Shown: in pieces, positions 8,510-17,609 of the stretch
Numbering within the stretch: the first letter of the stretch is position 1
How the letters are laid out: each line of letters starts with the position of its first letter
Origin: Duganella callida
GTDB lineage: Bacteria > Pseudomonadota > Gammaproteobacteria > Burkholderiales > Burkholderiaceae_D
Direction: 5' to 3'
Assembly (NCBI RefSeq): GCF_004614165.1
Contig: NZ_SPVG01000025.1
Coordinates: forward strand, 1 to 40,788
DNA: 40,788 nucleotides
The notes under the pieces: generated by a model
Database searches by the model: none
The model's input: only the letters and a program-made list of their open reading frames with translations
Told to the model about the DNA's origin: nothing
Position numbers and translations under genes: made by a program

Positions 8510-8559
8510 ATCGCCCCGGGTTTGAAGGAGGCTCCAACATTTGAGAAAATGGAGCCACC

Positions 8560-8883
8560 ATGAAGAAATCAGTCCGATATTCCCCCGAAGTGATGGAGCG
8601 CGCCGTGCGCATGGTCCAAGAGGCCGGCAGCGAGTACGAGTCACAGTGGGCAGCCATCACGTCCATCGCAGCCAAAATTGGCTGTACAGCCGAAACCCTG
8701 CGCCGCTGGGTACGGCAGCGAGAGCGGGACACAGGCCAACGTGAAGGGACTACGACGGCCGAGAGCGAGCGCCTTAAGGCGTTGGAGCGCGAAAACAGGG
8801 AGCTACGCAAAGCGAATGAAATCCTGCGCCTGGCCAGTGCGTTTTTCGCCCAGGCGGAGCTCGACCGTCGCTTCAAATCGTGA
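8560..8883 (+). CDS. IS3-family transposase OrfA
   Basis: 107 aa. An N-terminal helix-turn-helix (~1-55, with [20 protein letters not shown]) is followed by a leucine-zipper-like coiled coil (~65-100), the normal OrfA layout for binding the IS ends and multimerising. Its end overlaps the start of orfB, which is in the -1 frame; the full transposase is expected from programmed -1 frameshifting. A T-rich stretch (GCGTTTTTCGCC) near the end of orfA could be involved but is not a textbook slippery site. Confidence 0.93.
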   Translation: MKKSVRYSPEVMERAVRMVQEAGSEYESQWAAITSIAAKIGCTAETLRRWVRQRERDTGQREGTTTAESERLKALERENRELRKANEILRLASAFFAQAELDRRFKS

Positions 8884-9806
8884 GACAGTTCATCGACCAG
8901 CACCGCCAGGCGTATGGGGTCGAGTCGATTTGCAAAGTCCTGCAAGTCGCCCCGTCCGGCTATTGGCGTTACGCCGCGCAGCGGCGCAATCCGGCTTTGC
9001 GCAGCGCTCGTGCAAAGAGTGACGAGGTACTGGCTTCTCAAATTGAACGCGTCTGGCAAGCCAACATGCAGGTCTATGGTGCCCAAAAGGTCTGGCGCCA
9101 GTTGCGGCGCGAAGGCACCGAAGTTGCCCGCTGCACCGTTGAGCGCTTGATGCGCCGCGCCGGCCTGCGCGGTGTAATGCGGGGTAAAGTCGTGAAGACC
9201 ACCATCGGCAACGCGGCTGCACCTTGCCCGCTGGACCGGGTCAACCGCCAGTTCAAGGCACAACGCCCCAATCAACTGTGGGTGTCCGATTTCACCTACG
9301 TCTCGACTTGGCAGGGCTTTGTTTATGTGGCCTTTGTGATTGATGTCTTTGCCCGGCGTATCGTGGGCTGGCGTGTCAGCAGTTCGATGCGCACCGACTT
9401 CGTTCTTGATGCCTTGGAGCAGGCCCTGTACGCGCGCCAACCAGAGCGTGATGACGCCTTGATTCATCATAGCGATAGGGGCTCGCAATACGTTTCCATC
9501 CGATATAGTGAGCGCTTGGCAGAGGCCGGAGTTGAGCCCTCTGTGGGTAGTAAGAGGGACAGCTATGACAACGCGCTGGCCGAGACCATCAACGGTCTGT
9601 ACAAAGCAGAGCTGATACATCGTCGCGCTCCCTGGAAGACTCGCGAGGCCGTTGAGTTGGCGACGCTAGAATGGGTGACGTGGTTCAATCACCATCGCTT
9701 ACTCGAACCGCTTGGCTATATACCGCCGGCCGAGGCTGAGGCAAACTACTATCGACAACTTTCCGAGCAGGCTATGACGCCTGACTCACACCAAACGGCC
9801 TCCTAA
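8880..9806 (+). CDS. IS3-family transposase OrfB (DDE catalytic subunit)
   Basis: 308 aa in the -1 frame relative to orfA, with a GTG that overlaps the orfA stop. It has an HTH_21-like segment ([15 protein letters not shown]) and an integrase-core rve domain with the catalytic triad: Asp in WVSDFTYV, Asp in HHSDRGSQY and Glu in [18 protein letters not shown]. It carries out cutting and strand transfer of the element. No frameshifts or stops interrupt it. Confidence 0.94.
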   Translation: MRQFIDQHRQAYGVESICKVLQVAPSGYWRYAAQRRNPALRSARAKSDEVLASQIERVWQANMQVYGAQKVWRQLRREGTEVARCTVERLMRRAGLRGVMRGKVVKTTIGNAAAPCPLDRVNRQFKAQRPNQLWVSDFTYVSTWQGFVYVAFVIDVFARRIVGWRVSSSMRTDFVLDALEQALYARQPERDDALIHHSDRGSQYVSIRYSERLAEAGVEPSVGSKRDSYDNALAETINGLYKAELIHRRAPWKTREAVELATLEWVTWFNHHRLLEPLGYIPPAEAEANYYRQLSEQAMTPDSHQTAS

Positions 9807-9827
9807 ATTTCCGGGGCGATTCACAAC

Positions 9828-9913
9828 TGACCGGCGCCCCAACCCCTTGAGAATCACATCTCCTACACGGTTTCCGAGGACACCATCGAGCTGAGCGTTC
9901 TTTTTCCGAACTA
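9828..9913 (+). other. possible 3' remnant of a lost gene
   Basis: Right after the IS target duplication an open frame without a start reads ...LENHISYTVSEDTIELSV and ends in TAG at 9911-9913. Residue composition is protein-like, but it is only about 27 codons and the 5' part is absent, since a TGA precedes it. It may be the tail of a gene that once followed the PAS-GGDEF-EAL gene. No family was recognised. Confidence 0.2.
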
Positions 9914-10117
9914 GCTCTTGAAGCGCTCGACTGCTTTAAACGCTGCAATGGTTTTGGCATGTGCCTCGTTGACACGTGCGAAAAGGTCGCTGGCTAAGAG
10001 GTCGTACTTTTCAATCTTGGCGCATTGGGCCAACTCATGCGCAGATTCGTGCTCTTCAGCCGCAGCGGTTGCGTACGCGCGGAACGCCGCAATTCCTTCA
10101 GGGAGGTAGGTTTGCAT
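9911..10117 (-). CDS. small helical protein, unknown function
   Basis: 68 aa from the ATG at 10117, which has GAGG at good spacing. A longer upstream frame exists but lacks a ribosome site. The sequence (MQTYLPEGIAAFRAYATAAA start, KAVERFKS end) is Ala/Glu-rich and predicted all-helical, with no signal or membrane segment and a single Cys. No family recognised. It lies alone between the IS3 element and the sheath cassette, on the opposite strand to both. Confidence 0.45.
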   Translation of the reverse strand: MQTYLPEGIAAFRAYATAAAEEHESAHELAQCAKIEKYDLLASDLFARVNEAHAKTIAAFKAVERFKS

Positions 10118-10391
10118 AGTTGCCTCATAGTTTTGCACATCGCCAGGCACAAACCGGAGTGGCCGCCGCATCAGCGTGGGTGTACCTTGAGGATATGAGG
10201 CTGATTAAGATTTTTACAATAGGTCCTGATGTAAGCGAGATTTTTTCTGACCGTTTAGCTTGCGACAACTCAATAATCCATTCATTTCGTTTGATAACTA
10301 TGGTAAATTTATAAATTGCAAAAATACAATGCGCGTGTTTTCGATTTCGATCAGCCTGCCTGCGATGAACCTTGGGACGAGGGGAAAACAA

Positions 10392-11378
10392 TTGTTGACT
10401 TGTGCAAAACCAACCGCAGCCAGAGCGCACCCTGCCCGGCTGTTCGCGATGGTCTGCCTGACCCTCGCCCTCACCGCCTGCAAGGATGACAAAATCCTGC
10501 AAGCCGGAGCGCAGCTGAGCGCTGACGGCAAGGCGGTCACCTCCAGCTTTGCCGAATACATGGTCGCTTCCGCCGACGTCAAAGCCTCGATCTGCGAGCT
10601 GTCGGCGTTCGAAACCATGCTGGCCGTGCGCAAGCCCGGCGCCAAGGCGCAGGATTGGGAGCGCGGTGCAATCGATTGCGAAACCGAGAAAAAGAACGAT
10701 CAGGTCTATGCCACACTGATTTCGCTCGCCAACGACGCGCGTCAGGTGGCGGCCGCGTACGCCGCATTGTCGCGCCTTACCGACGAAGATAACGCGGACG
10801 CCCTGCAGCAATCGCTGGCCCATGCCTCCGAAGAGATCGCCAAGGCGGCCAAGACCACGGTGAATCCCAAACTTGGCGCGGCACTGGGCGTGTTGAGCCA
10901 GTCCGTGGTGCGTATCAAGGATGCCAAGGGCGTCGAAGCCTTCGCCAAAGCCATGCGCAATGTGCCGGACAGCTTGCGCGCCGTGTTGGACGACGATGCC
11001 AACGCCCGGTTCCTGGCGGAGTTTTACCGGTTGTACGACCAGAAAGTCAGCGACATCCGCGACATGGCTTATCAGCGCGAACTGGTCGACGCGACGGTGG
11101 GCACCGCGCATTTCGTCGCGCGCCTGGGCTTCGCTTTGAACCTGCCGAACCGCAACGATCCATTCTTCGCCGCGTTTGCCCGCAAATACATCAAGCCCCG
11201 CAGCGTCGCCGCGGCCGGCATCGAAGGCCGCGAGAAGCTGGTCGAAGCACTCAAGGATCTGGCCGCGGAGACGGACAACGTGATCAATATCCGCGGCACG
11301 GTGCAAAGCCGGCAGGAGGATCTGGCCGACCTGCGCAACATCATCAAGACCATCAAAGGCGTGGTTCATCCTGAGTAG
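10392..11378 (+). CDS. lipoprotein of the sheath cassette, unknown function
   Basis: Open frame with a lipoprotein signal: hydrophobic LFAMVCLTLALTA followed by Cys-Lys-Asp-Asp. The Asp residues after the lipid-bearing Cys suggest inner-membrane retention by the E. coli rule, which may not hold here. The start is uncertain: TTG at 10392 has a purine-rich GAGGGG upstream, while in-frame ATGs at 10329 and 10365 lack one. The rest (~290 aa) is Ala-rich and predicted helical, without recognised domains. It is followed 9 bp later by a small helical protein gene and then by a tail-sheath gene, all in one direction. The lipoprotein may anchor the sheath structure to the membrane; this is inference only. 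Confidence 0.7.
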   Translation: MLTCAKPTAARAHPARLFAMVCLTLALTACKDDKILQAGAQLSADGKAVTSSFAEYMVASADVKASICELSAFETMLAVRKPGAKAQDWERGAIDCETEKKNDQVYATLISLANDARQVAAAYAALSRLTDEDNADALQQSLAHASEEIAKAAKTTVNPKLGAALGVLSQSVVRIKDAKGVEAFAKAMRNVPDSLRAVLDDDANARFLAEFYRLYDQKVSDIRDMAYQRELVDATVGTAHFVARLGFALNLPNRNDPFFAAFARKYIKPRSVAAAGIEGREKLVEALKDLAAETDNVINIRGTVQSRQEDLADLRNIIKTIKGVVHPE

Positions 11379-11387
11379 GAGTTCGAC

Positions 11388-11720
11388 ATGGCAGACACCA
11401 ACGATTCGATCCAGCAGGTCATCGCGTCTTATCAGACCGTGCACAAGGCGATCATCGCCGCGCTGGGCGCGACCACCGATTCCGCCGCCATAGCCCGCTT
11501 GCTGGCCGAGGACAAGGCGGCTTACGCGGCGTTTCAGAAGGCCAACAACGGCAAGTTCAACTCGCACAGTAGCGAGATCGCGGCGATGATCGGCAATCTG
11601 AAGGCGGCGACAGCGGAAATCGACAAGACCGAGGCGGAGATCGCGAAGATCGTCAACATCACGGACAAGATCGACCGCGCGGTTGGGGTGCTCGCCAAGA
11701 TTGCCGCGCTGGTGGGCTGA
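11388..11720 (+). CDS. small helical/coiled-coil protein of the sheath cassette
   Basis: 110 aa with no signal peptide. It is almost all helix, with heptad-like spacing in the second half (MIGNLKAATAEIDKTEAEIA) and a hydrophobic C-terminus (VGVLAKIAALVG). The start ATG follows GTAGGAG at good distance. It sits between the lipoprotein gene (9 bp) and the sheath gene (10 bp), so co-transcription is very likely. It could be a chaperone, adaptor or tube-like partner of the sheath protein, but no phage or T6SS tube family is recognisable. Function unknown. Confidence 0.65.
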   Translation: MADTNDSIQQVIASYQTVHKAIIAALGATTDSAAIARLLAEDKAAYAAFQKANNGKFNSHSSEIAAMIGNLKAATAEIDKTEAEIAKIVNITDKIDRAVGVLAKIAALVG

Positions 11721-11730
11721 GCGTCCTGCC

Positions 11731-13266
11731 ATGGCGGCTGCGTTCAATTTTCCCGGCGTGTACGTCGAAGAGATCGCGCATGGCCTCCGCCCCATCGAAG
11801 GCGCTCCCACTGCGATCACCGCCTTTGTCGGCCGTGCGTTGAGAGGCCCCGAGGGCCAGGCGGTCGATATCTTCAGCTTTGCCGACTACGAACGGCAGTT
11901 CGGCGGCTTGTGGCTCGACAGCGCCATGAGCTACGCGGTGCGGGATTTCTTTGCCAACGGCGGCGGCCATGCGGTGATCGTCCGGCTGTTTCATGCCGAT
12001 GCCGCCGGCAGCCCGCCGCGCATTCTGGAAAGCGGGACGCTGCGCTTCCGCGCCGCCAGTCGTGGCAGCTGGGCCGACCAGCTGGAACTGAGCGTCAGCG
12101 CGGGCGCCGCAGCGGATGCGTTCAACCTGACGGTGACCGATCGCGCGCCGGGCGGCGTGATGGAGATGTATGAGAATGTGAGCCTCAAAAACGGCGCGCG
12201 CCGCGTGGATCTGATGTTGAAGGGCGTCTCGGCGCTGGTACAGTGGGCCGGCGCCAATCTGGATGCAGATGCGACTGCGCCTGCCCTGCCCGCTCTGCCC
12301 TCGCTGCCAGCCGGCGGGCTGACCGTGCCGCCGGTCGCCGGCAGCGCCAGCGACGGCACGCCGCTCACGGCCGATGACTTCCTTGATCCCGACTGTGGCC
12401 TGCGCGCGCTCGATCAGCTGTACGCGCGCAACAGCCTGTTCAATCTGCTGGTCATCCCGCCTTACAACACCGCCGGGAATATCGACGATACCGTGACGAC
12501 CGCCGCCATCGCCTGCTGCGAGCTGCGCCGAGCCATGCTGCTGCTCGATGCACCGGCGGAGTGGCGCGATCCTGTCCAGGCGGCGTCGCAGTTTCCAGGC
12601 CGGTTTCATGCGCTGAGTCCGAATGCCGCGCTATATTTTCCGCGCGTGGATATGCCCAATCCCTTGCGCGGCAACCGCATCGAAAGCTTTGCCGCGGCCG
12701 GTGTGGTTGCCGGTGCATTTGCGCGTAACGATGCCCAGCGCGGCGTGTGGAAGGCGCCGGCGGGGCTGGAAGTCGTCATGGCTGGCGTGACCGCGCCATC
12801 CGTGCCCGTCACCGACGGCGAGAACGGCCAGCTCAACGCCCTGGGCATCAATTGCCTGCGCAGCTTTGCCGGCAGGGGTAATGTGGTGTGGGGCGCGCGC
12901 ACGCTGCGCGGGGGCGACGATCTGGGCGACCCGTTCAAATACGTGCCGGTGCGCCGCACTGCCCTGTTTATCGAGGAAAGCCTGTACCGTGGCCTGCAGT
13001 GGGTGGCGTTCGAGCCGAACGACGAATCGCTGTGGGCGCAGATCCGCTACAACGCCGGCGACTTCATGAATCGGCTGTTCACGCAAGGCGCGTTTCAGGG
13101 GAGCGCGGCGCGCGACGCCTATCTGGTGCGCTGCGACGCCGCCACCACCACGCCGGACGATGCCGTCCGCGGCATGGTCAATCTCATGGTTGGCTTTGCG
13201 CCGCTGAGGCCTGCCGACTTCGTGGTTCTCACCCTCCAGCTGCCTGTCGGCGCCGGCCTCATGTAA
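11731..13266 (+). CDS. contractile tail sheath family protein
   Basis: 511 aa from the ATG at 11731. The start motif FNFPGVYVEEI is the classic sheath N-terminus (xPGVYxEEx). The C-terminal part with NCLRSFAGRGNVVWGARTL, YVPVRRTALFIEESLYRGLQWVAFEPN and the final insertion-domain strands matches the tail-sheath C-terminal domain. Sheath proteins polymerise around a tube and contract in phages, R-pyocins and extracellular injection systems. Here no tube, baseplate, spike, AAA ATPase or terminator gene is present, only two unknown upstream genes, so this is not a complete contractile particle within the window. A Pro-rich insert at about 188-212 is unusual. It converges on the PEP-CTERM gene with only 5 bp between stop codons. 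Confidence 0.88.
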   Translation: MAAAFNFPGVYVEEIAHGLRPIEGAPTAITAFVGRALRGPEGQAVDIFSFADYERQFGGLWLDSAMSYAVRDFFANGGGHAVIVRLFHADAAGSPPRILESGTLRFRAASRGSWADQLELSVSAGAAADAFNLTVTDRAPGGVMEMYENVSLKNGARRVDLMLKGVSALVQWAGANLDADATAPALPALPSLPAGGLTVPPVAGSASDGTPLTADDFLDPDCGLRALDQLYARNSLFNLLVIPPYNTAGNIDDTVTTAAIACCELRRAMLLLDAPAEWRDPVQAASQFPGRFHALSPNAALYFPRVDMPNPLRGNRIESFAAAGVVAGAFARNDAQRGVWKAPAGLEVVMAGVTAPSVPVTDGENGQLNALGINCLRSFAGRGNVVWGARTLRGGDDLGDPFKYVPVRRTALFIEESLYRGLQWVAFEPNDESLWAQIRYNAGDFMNRLFTQGAFQGSAARDAYLVRCDAATTTPDDAVRGMVNLMVGFAPLRPADFVVLTLQLPVGAGLM

Positions 13267-13271
13267 TCGCC

Positions 13272-13889
13272 TCAGGCAGTGTGCCGGCGTTTTCGCGCCA
13301 TTGCGCCCACCACGCCCAGACCGAGCAGCATCATGCCGTAGGTGGCCGGTTCAGGGACAGCTGCGATGGTGTAGCCGAAGGTCAGCTTGGCCGAGTTCCA
13401 GACGGCATCGGCGCCAGGCAACTCATCCAGATTTTCCGCGAACTCCAGCCGCAGGATGCCGTCCTTGTTGACACTGAAGCTTAGGTCGACCACACCCCAG
13501 CCCGGCTCATCGACCGCGCGGAAATCGACGCTGCCGGTGTAATGTTCCGTGCCCGCGTGATAACCGCCCTCGGGGTCGGCGATGTTCGCCGGCAGGAAAT
13601 ACAGCTGGTTGTTGACCTGGCTGTCGCTGATGGCCATGAACGCCAGGCTCAGCAGACTGCCCGGATTGGCGGTCAAGGTGACATCCCACGACATCGTGTT
13701 CAGATGGGCGTTGGCACCAAGGTAGACGTCCACGATGGTGTTGCCATCGTAGCCCAGGTAGGTATTGCCGGGAATGTCTTTGAGTGTGATGGTTTTGGTC
13801 AGGTCCTCCGCATGTACAGCGCCGCCGATGGCGGTGGCCGCGAAGACGGCAGCAAGCATCAAACGCTTTGCGAATTTCAGATTTTTCAC
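13272..13889 (-). CDS. PEP-CTERM sorting-domain protein
   Basis: About 205 aa from a GTG at 13889 with AAGGG just upstream; an in-frame TTG lies 15 bases further out. It has an N-terminal Sec signal (KRLMLAAVFAATAIGGAVHA). The C-terminus carries VPEPATYGMMLLGLGVVGAM followed by ARKRR: a PEP motif, a transmembrane helix and a basic tail recognised by exosortase. The middle (~25-175) is predicted beta-rich with no named domain. Such proteins are exported and processed at the envelope in EPS-forming bacteria. No exosortase gene is in this window. Confidence 0.9.
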   Translation of the reverse strand: MKNLKFAKRLMLAAVFAATAIGGAVHAEDLTKTITLKDIPGNTYLGYDGNTIVDVYLGANAHLNTMSWDVTLTANPGSLLSLAFMAISDSQVNNQLYFLPANIADPEGGYHAGTEHYTGSVDFRAVDEPGWGVVDLSFSVNKDGILRLEFAENLDELPGADAVWNSAKLTFGYTIAAVPEPATYGMMLLGLGVVGAMARKRRHTA

Positions 13890-14107
13890 ATTTGCCCTTT
13901 CCAAGTTAACGTTTTAATGGTTCAAAAACGATAGCATGGCAATGTGACTTTCAGTCCTTATTAAATTGTAACGTGCGCACCTAGTGTTAATAAAACAACA
14001 CTTGGCAGAAACGATCAAATCGAAGGATTTATCTTTCGTTTTAATAATCTAATTGACCATTTCGTTTTTAAAACATAGCATTCAAAAGATATTCGCAAGG
14101 AGGATGC

Positions 14108-15589
14108 ATGTTGAAGAGACGAAGCTTTATCCGGAGTCTGTTTGCCGCCGCTGCGCTGCCGTCGATCGCACGGGCCGCCGTTCCAGCACGGATAGTCATC
14201 CCGGCCAAGGCGACGGGCGCGGTGATTCCGCCTACGCTCATCAGCCTGAGCTATGAGACCGACAATCTTGTCGATCCGCGCTTTTTCAACGCCGCCAACA
14301 CCGGACTGGTGCGGCAATTCCGCCGCCTGAATCCTGACGGCATACTGCGCCTGGGCGGCAATACCAGCGACCTCGCGCGGCTGGCGGGCTTTCAGGGCAC
14401 GCTGCCGGTGCTGCATCCGCTGTATCGCGACAAGGAGCGCGTGCAACCCTATTACGACGTCACGCCGGAAGCGCTGGACGCCCTCGCCGGCTTCCTCGAT
14501 GCCACGGGGTGGAAGGTGATTTTCGGCCTCAACATGCGCGCCGACAACGCCGACATGGTGGCGCAGTTCGCCGCCATCGTGCGGGCAAAACTCGGGTCAC
14601 GATTGCTGTCGCTTCAGATCGGCAACGAGGCCAACAACTACCACCGCGCCTACGATCAATTCCATGCGGCGTGGGAGCGTCTTGGGCGTCGAATCAACCG
14701 GGGCGATCTTTCCGGCCCGGACAGCGGCGCCAATACCGACTGGGTACAGCGCTTCAGCCGCGACGTGCCGGACGCCGTGCTGCTGAGCCGCCACTATTAC
14801 CGCGATGCCGCCGACAAGGGCTCGCTCGACGATATCCTCAGACATGACCACGACTTCGACCGCGACATCGCCCTGCTGGCGCGAGCCGGCCGCAGCCATG
14901 CGCACGGCTTTTGGCTGACCGAAGTCAATTCCTACTACCGAGGCGGACTGGACGGTGTCAGCAATGCCTTTGCTTCGGCGCTATGGGGGCTGGACTTCGC
15001 GCTGTCCGCCGCCTGCCACGGCGCGACCGGCCTGTGCTTCCAGGGTGGACCGCGGCGCAGCATCGAAAGCTCGCTGGAGGGGCATAAAACCGGCGGTGCG
15101 AACGCCGCCAACGCCGACATCGTCGCCCGCATCGACGCGGTGACGTCGAATTACTCGCCCATCGGCGGCGACCTGGACACCGGCTTTGCGGCCCGGCCGC
15201 TGTATTACGGCCTGGTGATGGCAAGGCAGCTGGCGGGACACCGTTTCTACGTACTGGAAAATGCCGATGCCTTGCCCGATGTGCGCGTCTATGCCACAGC
15301 TGCGCCGGATGGCAGCGTGCGCATCGTGGCCATCAATACCAGCCAGCACACGGCGCGCACGCCGGGCTTCAGCGGACTCAAGGCCGGGCGTGCGGTGCAG
15401 GCCGCGCCGCTGCGGGCGCCGAGCCTGACCGCGCGCACTGCGCTGACCTTTGGCAGCGACAGCGGAACACTGGAACCGGGTGCCGAATGGCAGCTGCGCT
15501 ACACGAGCGTGGCGCCGGTCTCCGCGAGCGGCGCCCTGGATGTCGCGCTGCCGGCCGGCTCGGCCGTCCTGCTCCACGTCCAGGCGTAG
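14108..15589 (+). CDS. GH79-like glycoside hydrolase, Tat-type signal
   Basis: 493 aa. The N-terminus KRRSFIRSLFAAAALP has a twin-arginine pattern followed by a hydrophobic segment, so export by Tat is likely. TIM-barrel catalytic Glu candidates are E174 in QIGNEANNY (acid/base) and E272 in WLTEVNSYYRGG (nucleophile), as in clan GH-A family 79 enzymes (beta-glucuronidase/heparanase group). A C-terminal beta-sandwich (~390-493) is consistent with the GH79 C-terminal domain. Substrate probably uronic-acid-containing glycans; this is inferred. SD AAGGAGG lies directly upstream of the ATG. The 200-bp upstream region is AT-rich with a small dyad AGTGTT-N8-AACACT (13983-14002). Confidence 0.78.
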   Translation: MLKRRSFIRSLFAAAALPSIARAAVPARIVIPAKATGAVIPPTLISLSYETDNLVDPRFFNAANTGLVRQFRRLNPDGILRLGGNTSDLARLAGFQGTLPVLHPLYRDKERVQPYYDVTPEALDALAGFLDATGWKVIFGLNMRADNADMVAQFAAIVRAKLGSRLLSLQIGNEANNYHRAYDQFHAAWERLGRRINRGDLSGPDSGANTDWVQRFSRDVPDAVLLSRHYYRDAADKGSLDDILRHDHDFDRDIALLARAGRSHAHGFWLTEVNSYYRGGLDGVSNAFASALWGLDFALSAACHGATGLCFQGGPRRSIESSLEGHKTGGANAANADIVARIDAVTSNYSPIGGDLDTGFAARPLYYGLVMARQLAGHRFYVLENADALPDVRVYATAAPDGSVRIVAINTSQHTARTPGFSGLKAGRAVQAAPLRAPSLTARTALTFGSDSGTLEPGAEWQLRYTSVAPVSASGALDVALPAGSAVLLHVQA

Positions 15590-15672
15590 CCCCTGTCGTA
15601 CGGACGTCTATGGCGTCCGCACAACACCTTGCAGCCCCATCGGCATTGCCCTAAAGGCAATTTAAGTGCAAA

Positions 15673-16689
15673 ATGAATAGCATTTTTATTGTCACCCCAG
15701 GCACGCCGAAAATGAATCCGAACCTCGATCTGCTGCGCGCCGTGGCGGTGTTGTTTGTCCTGTTTTCGCACCTGTACCGGGTGGTGGACGGCGACACGAC
15801 CGACCTGCTTTACCAGTTCGGTCAGCTCGGCGTGATGCTGTTCTTCGTGCACACCAGCCTGGTGCTGATGCAGTCGATGGAACGCCAGCAGCTGGAAGGC
15901 GCGGAGCTGTTCAAGCGCTTCTATGTGCAGCGCATTTTCAGGATTTATCCGCTTAGCATCGTCTTCGTGCTGGTGTTGCTGGCCTTCAGCGGCGAGCACT
16001 GGACTCCACTTGAAATCTTCAGCAACCTGGCGCTGACGCAGAACCTGACCTATTCGCGCGCCGTCAATAACGTGATGTGGTCGCTGCCGCTGGAAGTGCA
16101 GATGTATGTGGCCTTGCCCTTTCTGTATCTGCTGTTCCGCCGGCGTCCGGTGAGCTGGCTGCTGGGTTTGTGGCTGCTGTCGATACCGCTGGCTTTCGTG
16201 CCCTATCAGCTGTCCATGCGCCTGACAGTGCTGCTGTTTGCGCCCTGCTTCCTCGGCGGCGTCATCGCCTGGCGCCTGCAAGGCCGGGAACGTTTGCCCG
16301 GGTGGCTGTGGCCTGTGCTGCTGGCGGCCTGCTCGCTCGCGTTCGTCCACTGGGCCGATCCCAGGAAAGACATGTACGGCCGCTGGCTGGTGTGCCTGGC
16401 GCTGGGCCTGATCATTCCGTGGATGAAGGCGTTGCGCGCGCCACGCCTGAATCTGGCCAGCAAGACCATCGCCAAATACAGTTATGGCATTTATCTGTTT
16501 CACTACCCGCTGCTGGATCTGGCGTTCAAGACCCTGTCCCATCAGCCGCCGCTGTTGCAATGGATGGTTTTCCTCGGTCTGCTGGTGCTGCTGCCTGTCG
16601 TCGGCTACCACCTGATCGAGCATCCGATGGTCAGGCTGGGGCACGCCTGGCATCAGCGCCGCACCGTCGCCAAGGTGGCCGCGGCTTAG
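15673..16689 (+). CDS. acyltransferase 3 family membrane protein
   Basis: 338 aa with about 9-10 hydrophobic helices. The N-terminal NLDLLRAVAVLFVLFSHLYR has the conserved Arg and His of the Acyl_transf_3 family (OafA/NodX type), and the middle RIFRIYPLSIVFV also fits. Such enzymes move acetyl or succinyl groups onto sugars of O-antigen, exopolysaccharide or glycolipids across the inner membrane. A second possible start is the ATG at 15712, which gives the more usual N-terminus MNPNLDLLRAV. It is downstream of the GH79 gene by 83 bp with a weak ATTGCC/GGCAAT hairpin between, and converges on the acetyltransferase gene with overlapping stops. Confidence 0.9.
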   Translation: MNSIFIVTPGTPKMNPNLDLLRAVAVLFVLFSHLYRVVDGDTTDLLYQFGQLGVMLFFVHTSLVLMQSMERQQLEGAELFKRFYVQRIFRIYPLSIVFVLVLLAFSGEHWTPLEIFSNLALTQNLTYSRAVNNVMWSLPLEVQMYVALPFLYLLFRRRPVSWLLGLWLLSIPLAFVPYQLSMRLTVLLFAPCFLGGVIAWRLQGRERLPGWLWPVLLAACSLAFVHWADPRKDMYGRWLVCLALGLIIPWMKALRAPRLNLASKTIAKYSYGIYLFHYPLLDLAFKTLSHQPPLLQWMVFLGLLVLLPVVGYHLIEHPMVRLGHAWHQRRTVAKVAAA

Positions 16690-17609
16690 TCCTGCGGATA
16701 GGCTGCCAGTTCCTCCGGCGTCGCGTAGATGGTGAGGCGCTTGCCCGCCATCTGCTGCAGATGGTCGTAAAAGCCGCGCGCCGGAATGAACCATGACGCG
16801 GCATCGCCCACCTGCCCTTCGGTCAGCAGGCCCGCGCGCCTGAATTCGGCCTTGAAGTAGGCGCGCAAATCGGCGCGCGAGGGATGGTCGATGCGGCGCT
16901 GCGTGGCGTTGGTGACAAATGGGCGCAGCGGCACTTCCCAGCGCTGTCCCTGCTGATCGAGACACGGCAGCAGGAAACGCTGATCCTCCCAGATCGCCAC
17001 TGGGAATGCCTCGCCGAGCGCGTCTTCCAGCACATGGTAGAAAGTCACGGGTCCCATCGAGATGCCCAGGCCCAGCACCTTGGCTTGCTCAAGGCCGACA
17101 AACCGCTGCCATGGCGAGCCTTCGCCGAACACCGACGGCGCGCGGTGATGCGCCTCCGTCAGATACGTGGCGTGTCGGCCCCAGGCCGACACCGAATGGG
17201 TGGGATGCACGCTGCGGTGGATGCCGGTGCCCGCCAAAAAGGTTTCCGGCAGCCGGCCCATATTGGTGCCGTGTTTGCGCACATCGAACACGTAATCGGT
17301 CAGCTCGCAGGTGCCGCGTATCGAGCCGCCCGGCATGTAATAAGTGGGAATCACCACTGTGCCCTCGGGGCCGACCGCCTCTTGCAGCGCCTGCACCACG
17401 GCCTCGGCGCCGCCATCGACGTAGCCCAGGCTCTTCAGCGACGAGTGGACGAACACGGCATCACCGGGCGCGATCCCCAGCCGCGCCAGATCGGCGACCA
17501 GATCGGCGCGGCGGACGTGGCGCTGCGTCTGCTTCAGTTGCCGCGCGCTGCGACGCCGGCGCAGCATTTCCAGCAGCGCCTTGACCTGGCGTTTCAGCGG
17601 ACTAAGCAT
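16686..17609 (-). CDS. AAC(3)-family acetyltransferase
   Basis: 307 aa. Matches the antibiotic_NAT / aminoglycoside 3-N-acetyltransferase fold: VHSSLKSLGYVDGGAEAVVQAL, PEGTVVIPTYY, HPTHSVSAWGRHA (with the conserved His) and VLGLGISMGPVTFYHVLEDA. Members outside resistance plasmids often acylate amino sugars in surface polysaccharide loci. With an overlapping partner gene and a neighbouring acyltransferase, that is more likely here than drug resistance. The start ATG at 17609 lies inside the end of the upstream gene (8-bp overlap), suggesting translational coupling. N-terminal ~30 residues are very basic. Confidence 0.85.
   Translation of the reverse strand: MLSPLKRQVKALLEMLRRRRSARQLKQTQRHVRRADLVADLARLGIAPGDAVFVHSSLKSLGYVDGGAEAVVQALQEAVGPEGTVVIPTYYMPGGSIRGTCELTDYVFDVRKHGTNMGRLPETFLAGTGIHRSVHPTHSVSAWGRHATYLTEAHHRAPSVFGEGSPWQRFVGLEQAKVLGLGISMGPVTFYHVLEDALGEAFPVAIWEDQRFLLPCLDQQGQRWEVPLRPFVTNATQRRIDHPSRADLRAYFKAEFRRAGLLTEGQVGDAASWFIPARGFYDHLQQMAGKRLTIYATPEELAAYPQD

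Larger units (their letters stand above)
8507..9823 (+). mobile_element. complete IS3-family insertion sequence
   Basis: 1317-bp element. The imperfect inverted repeats of about 27 bp (8507-8533 and 9797-9823) both begin TGAATCGCCCCGG. It is flanked by a 4-bp direct duplication CAAC (8503-8506 and 9824-9827). It contains orfA and orfB in the -1 frame relation typical of the family. Both ends and the DDE residues are intact, so it may be active. Confidence 0.92.

Noticed and set aside
10125-11819. 564-codon minus-strand frame opposite the lipoprotein and helical genes
   Set aside because: Repetitive Gly/Arg/Asp/Val composition typical of an antisense frame. The plus strand has a lipobox, SDs and tight operon spacing with the sheath gene.
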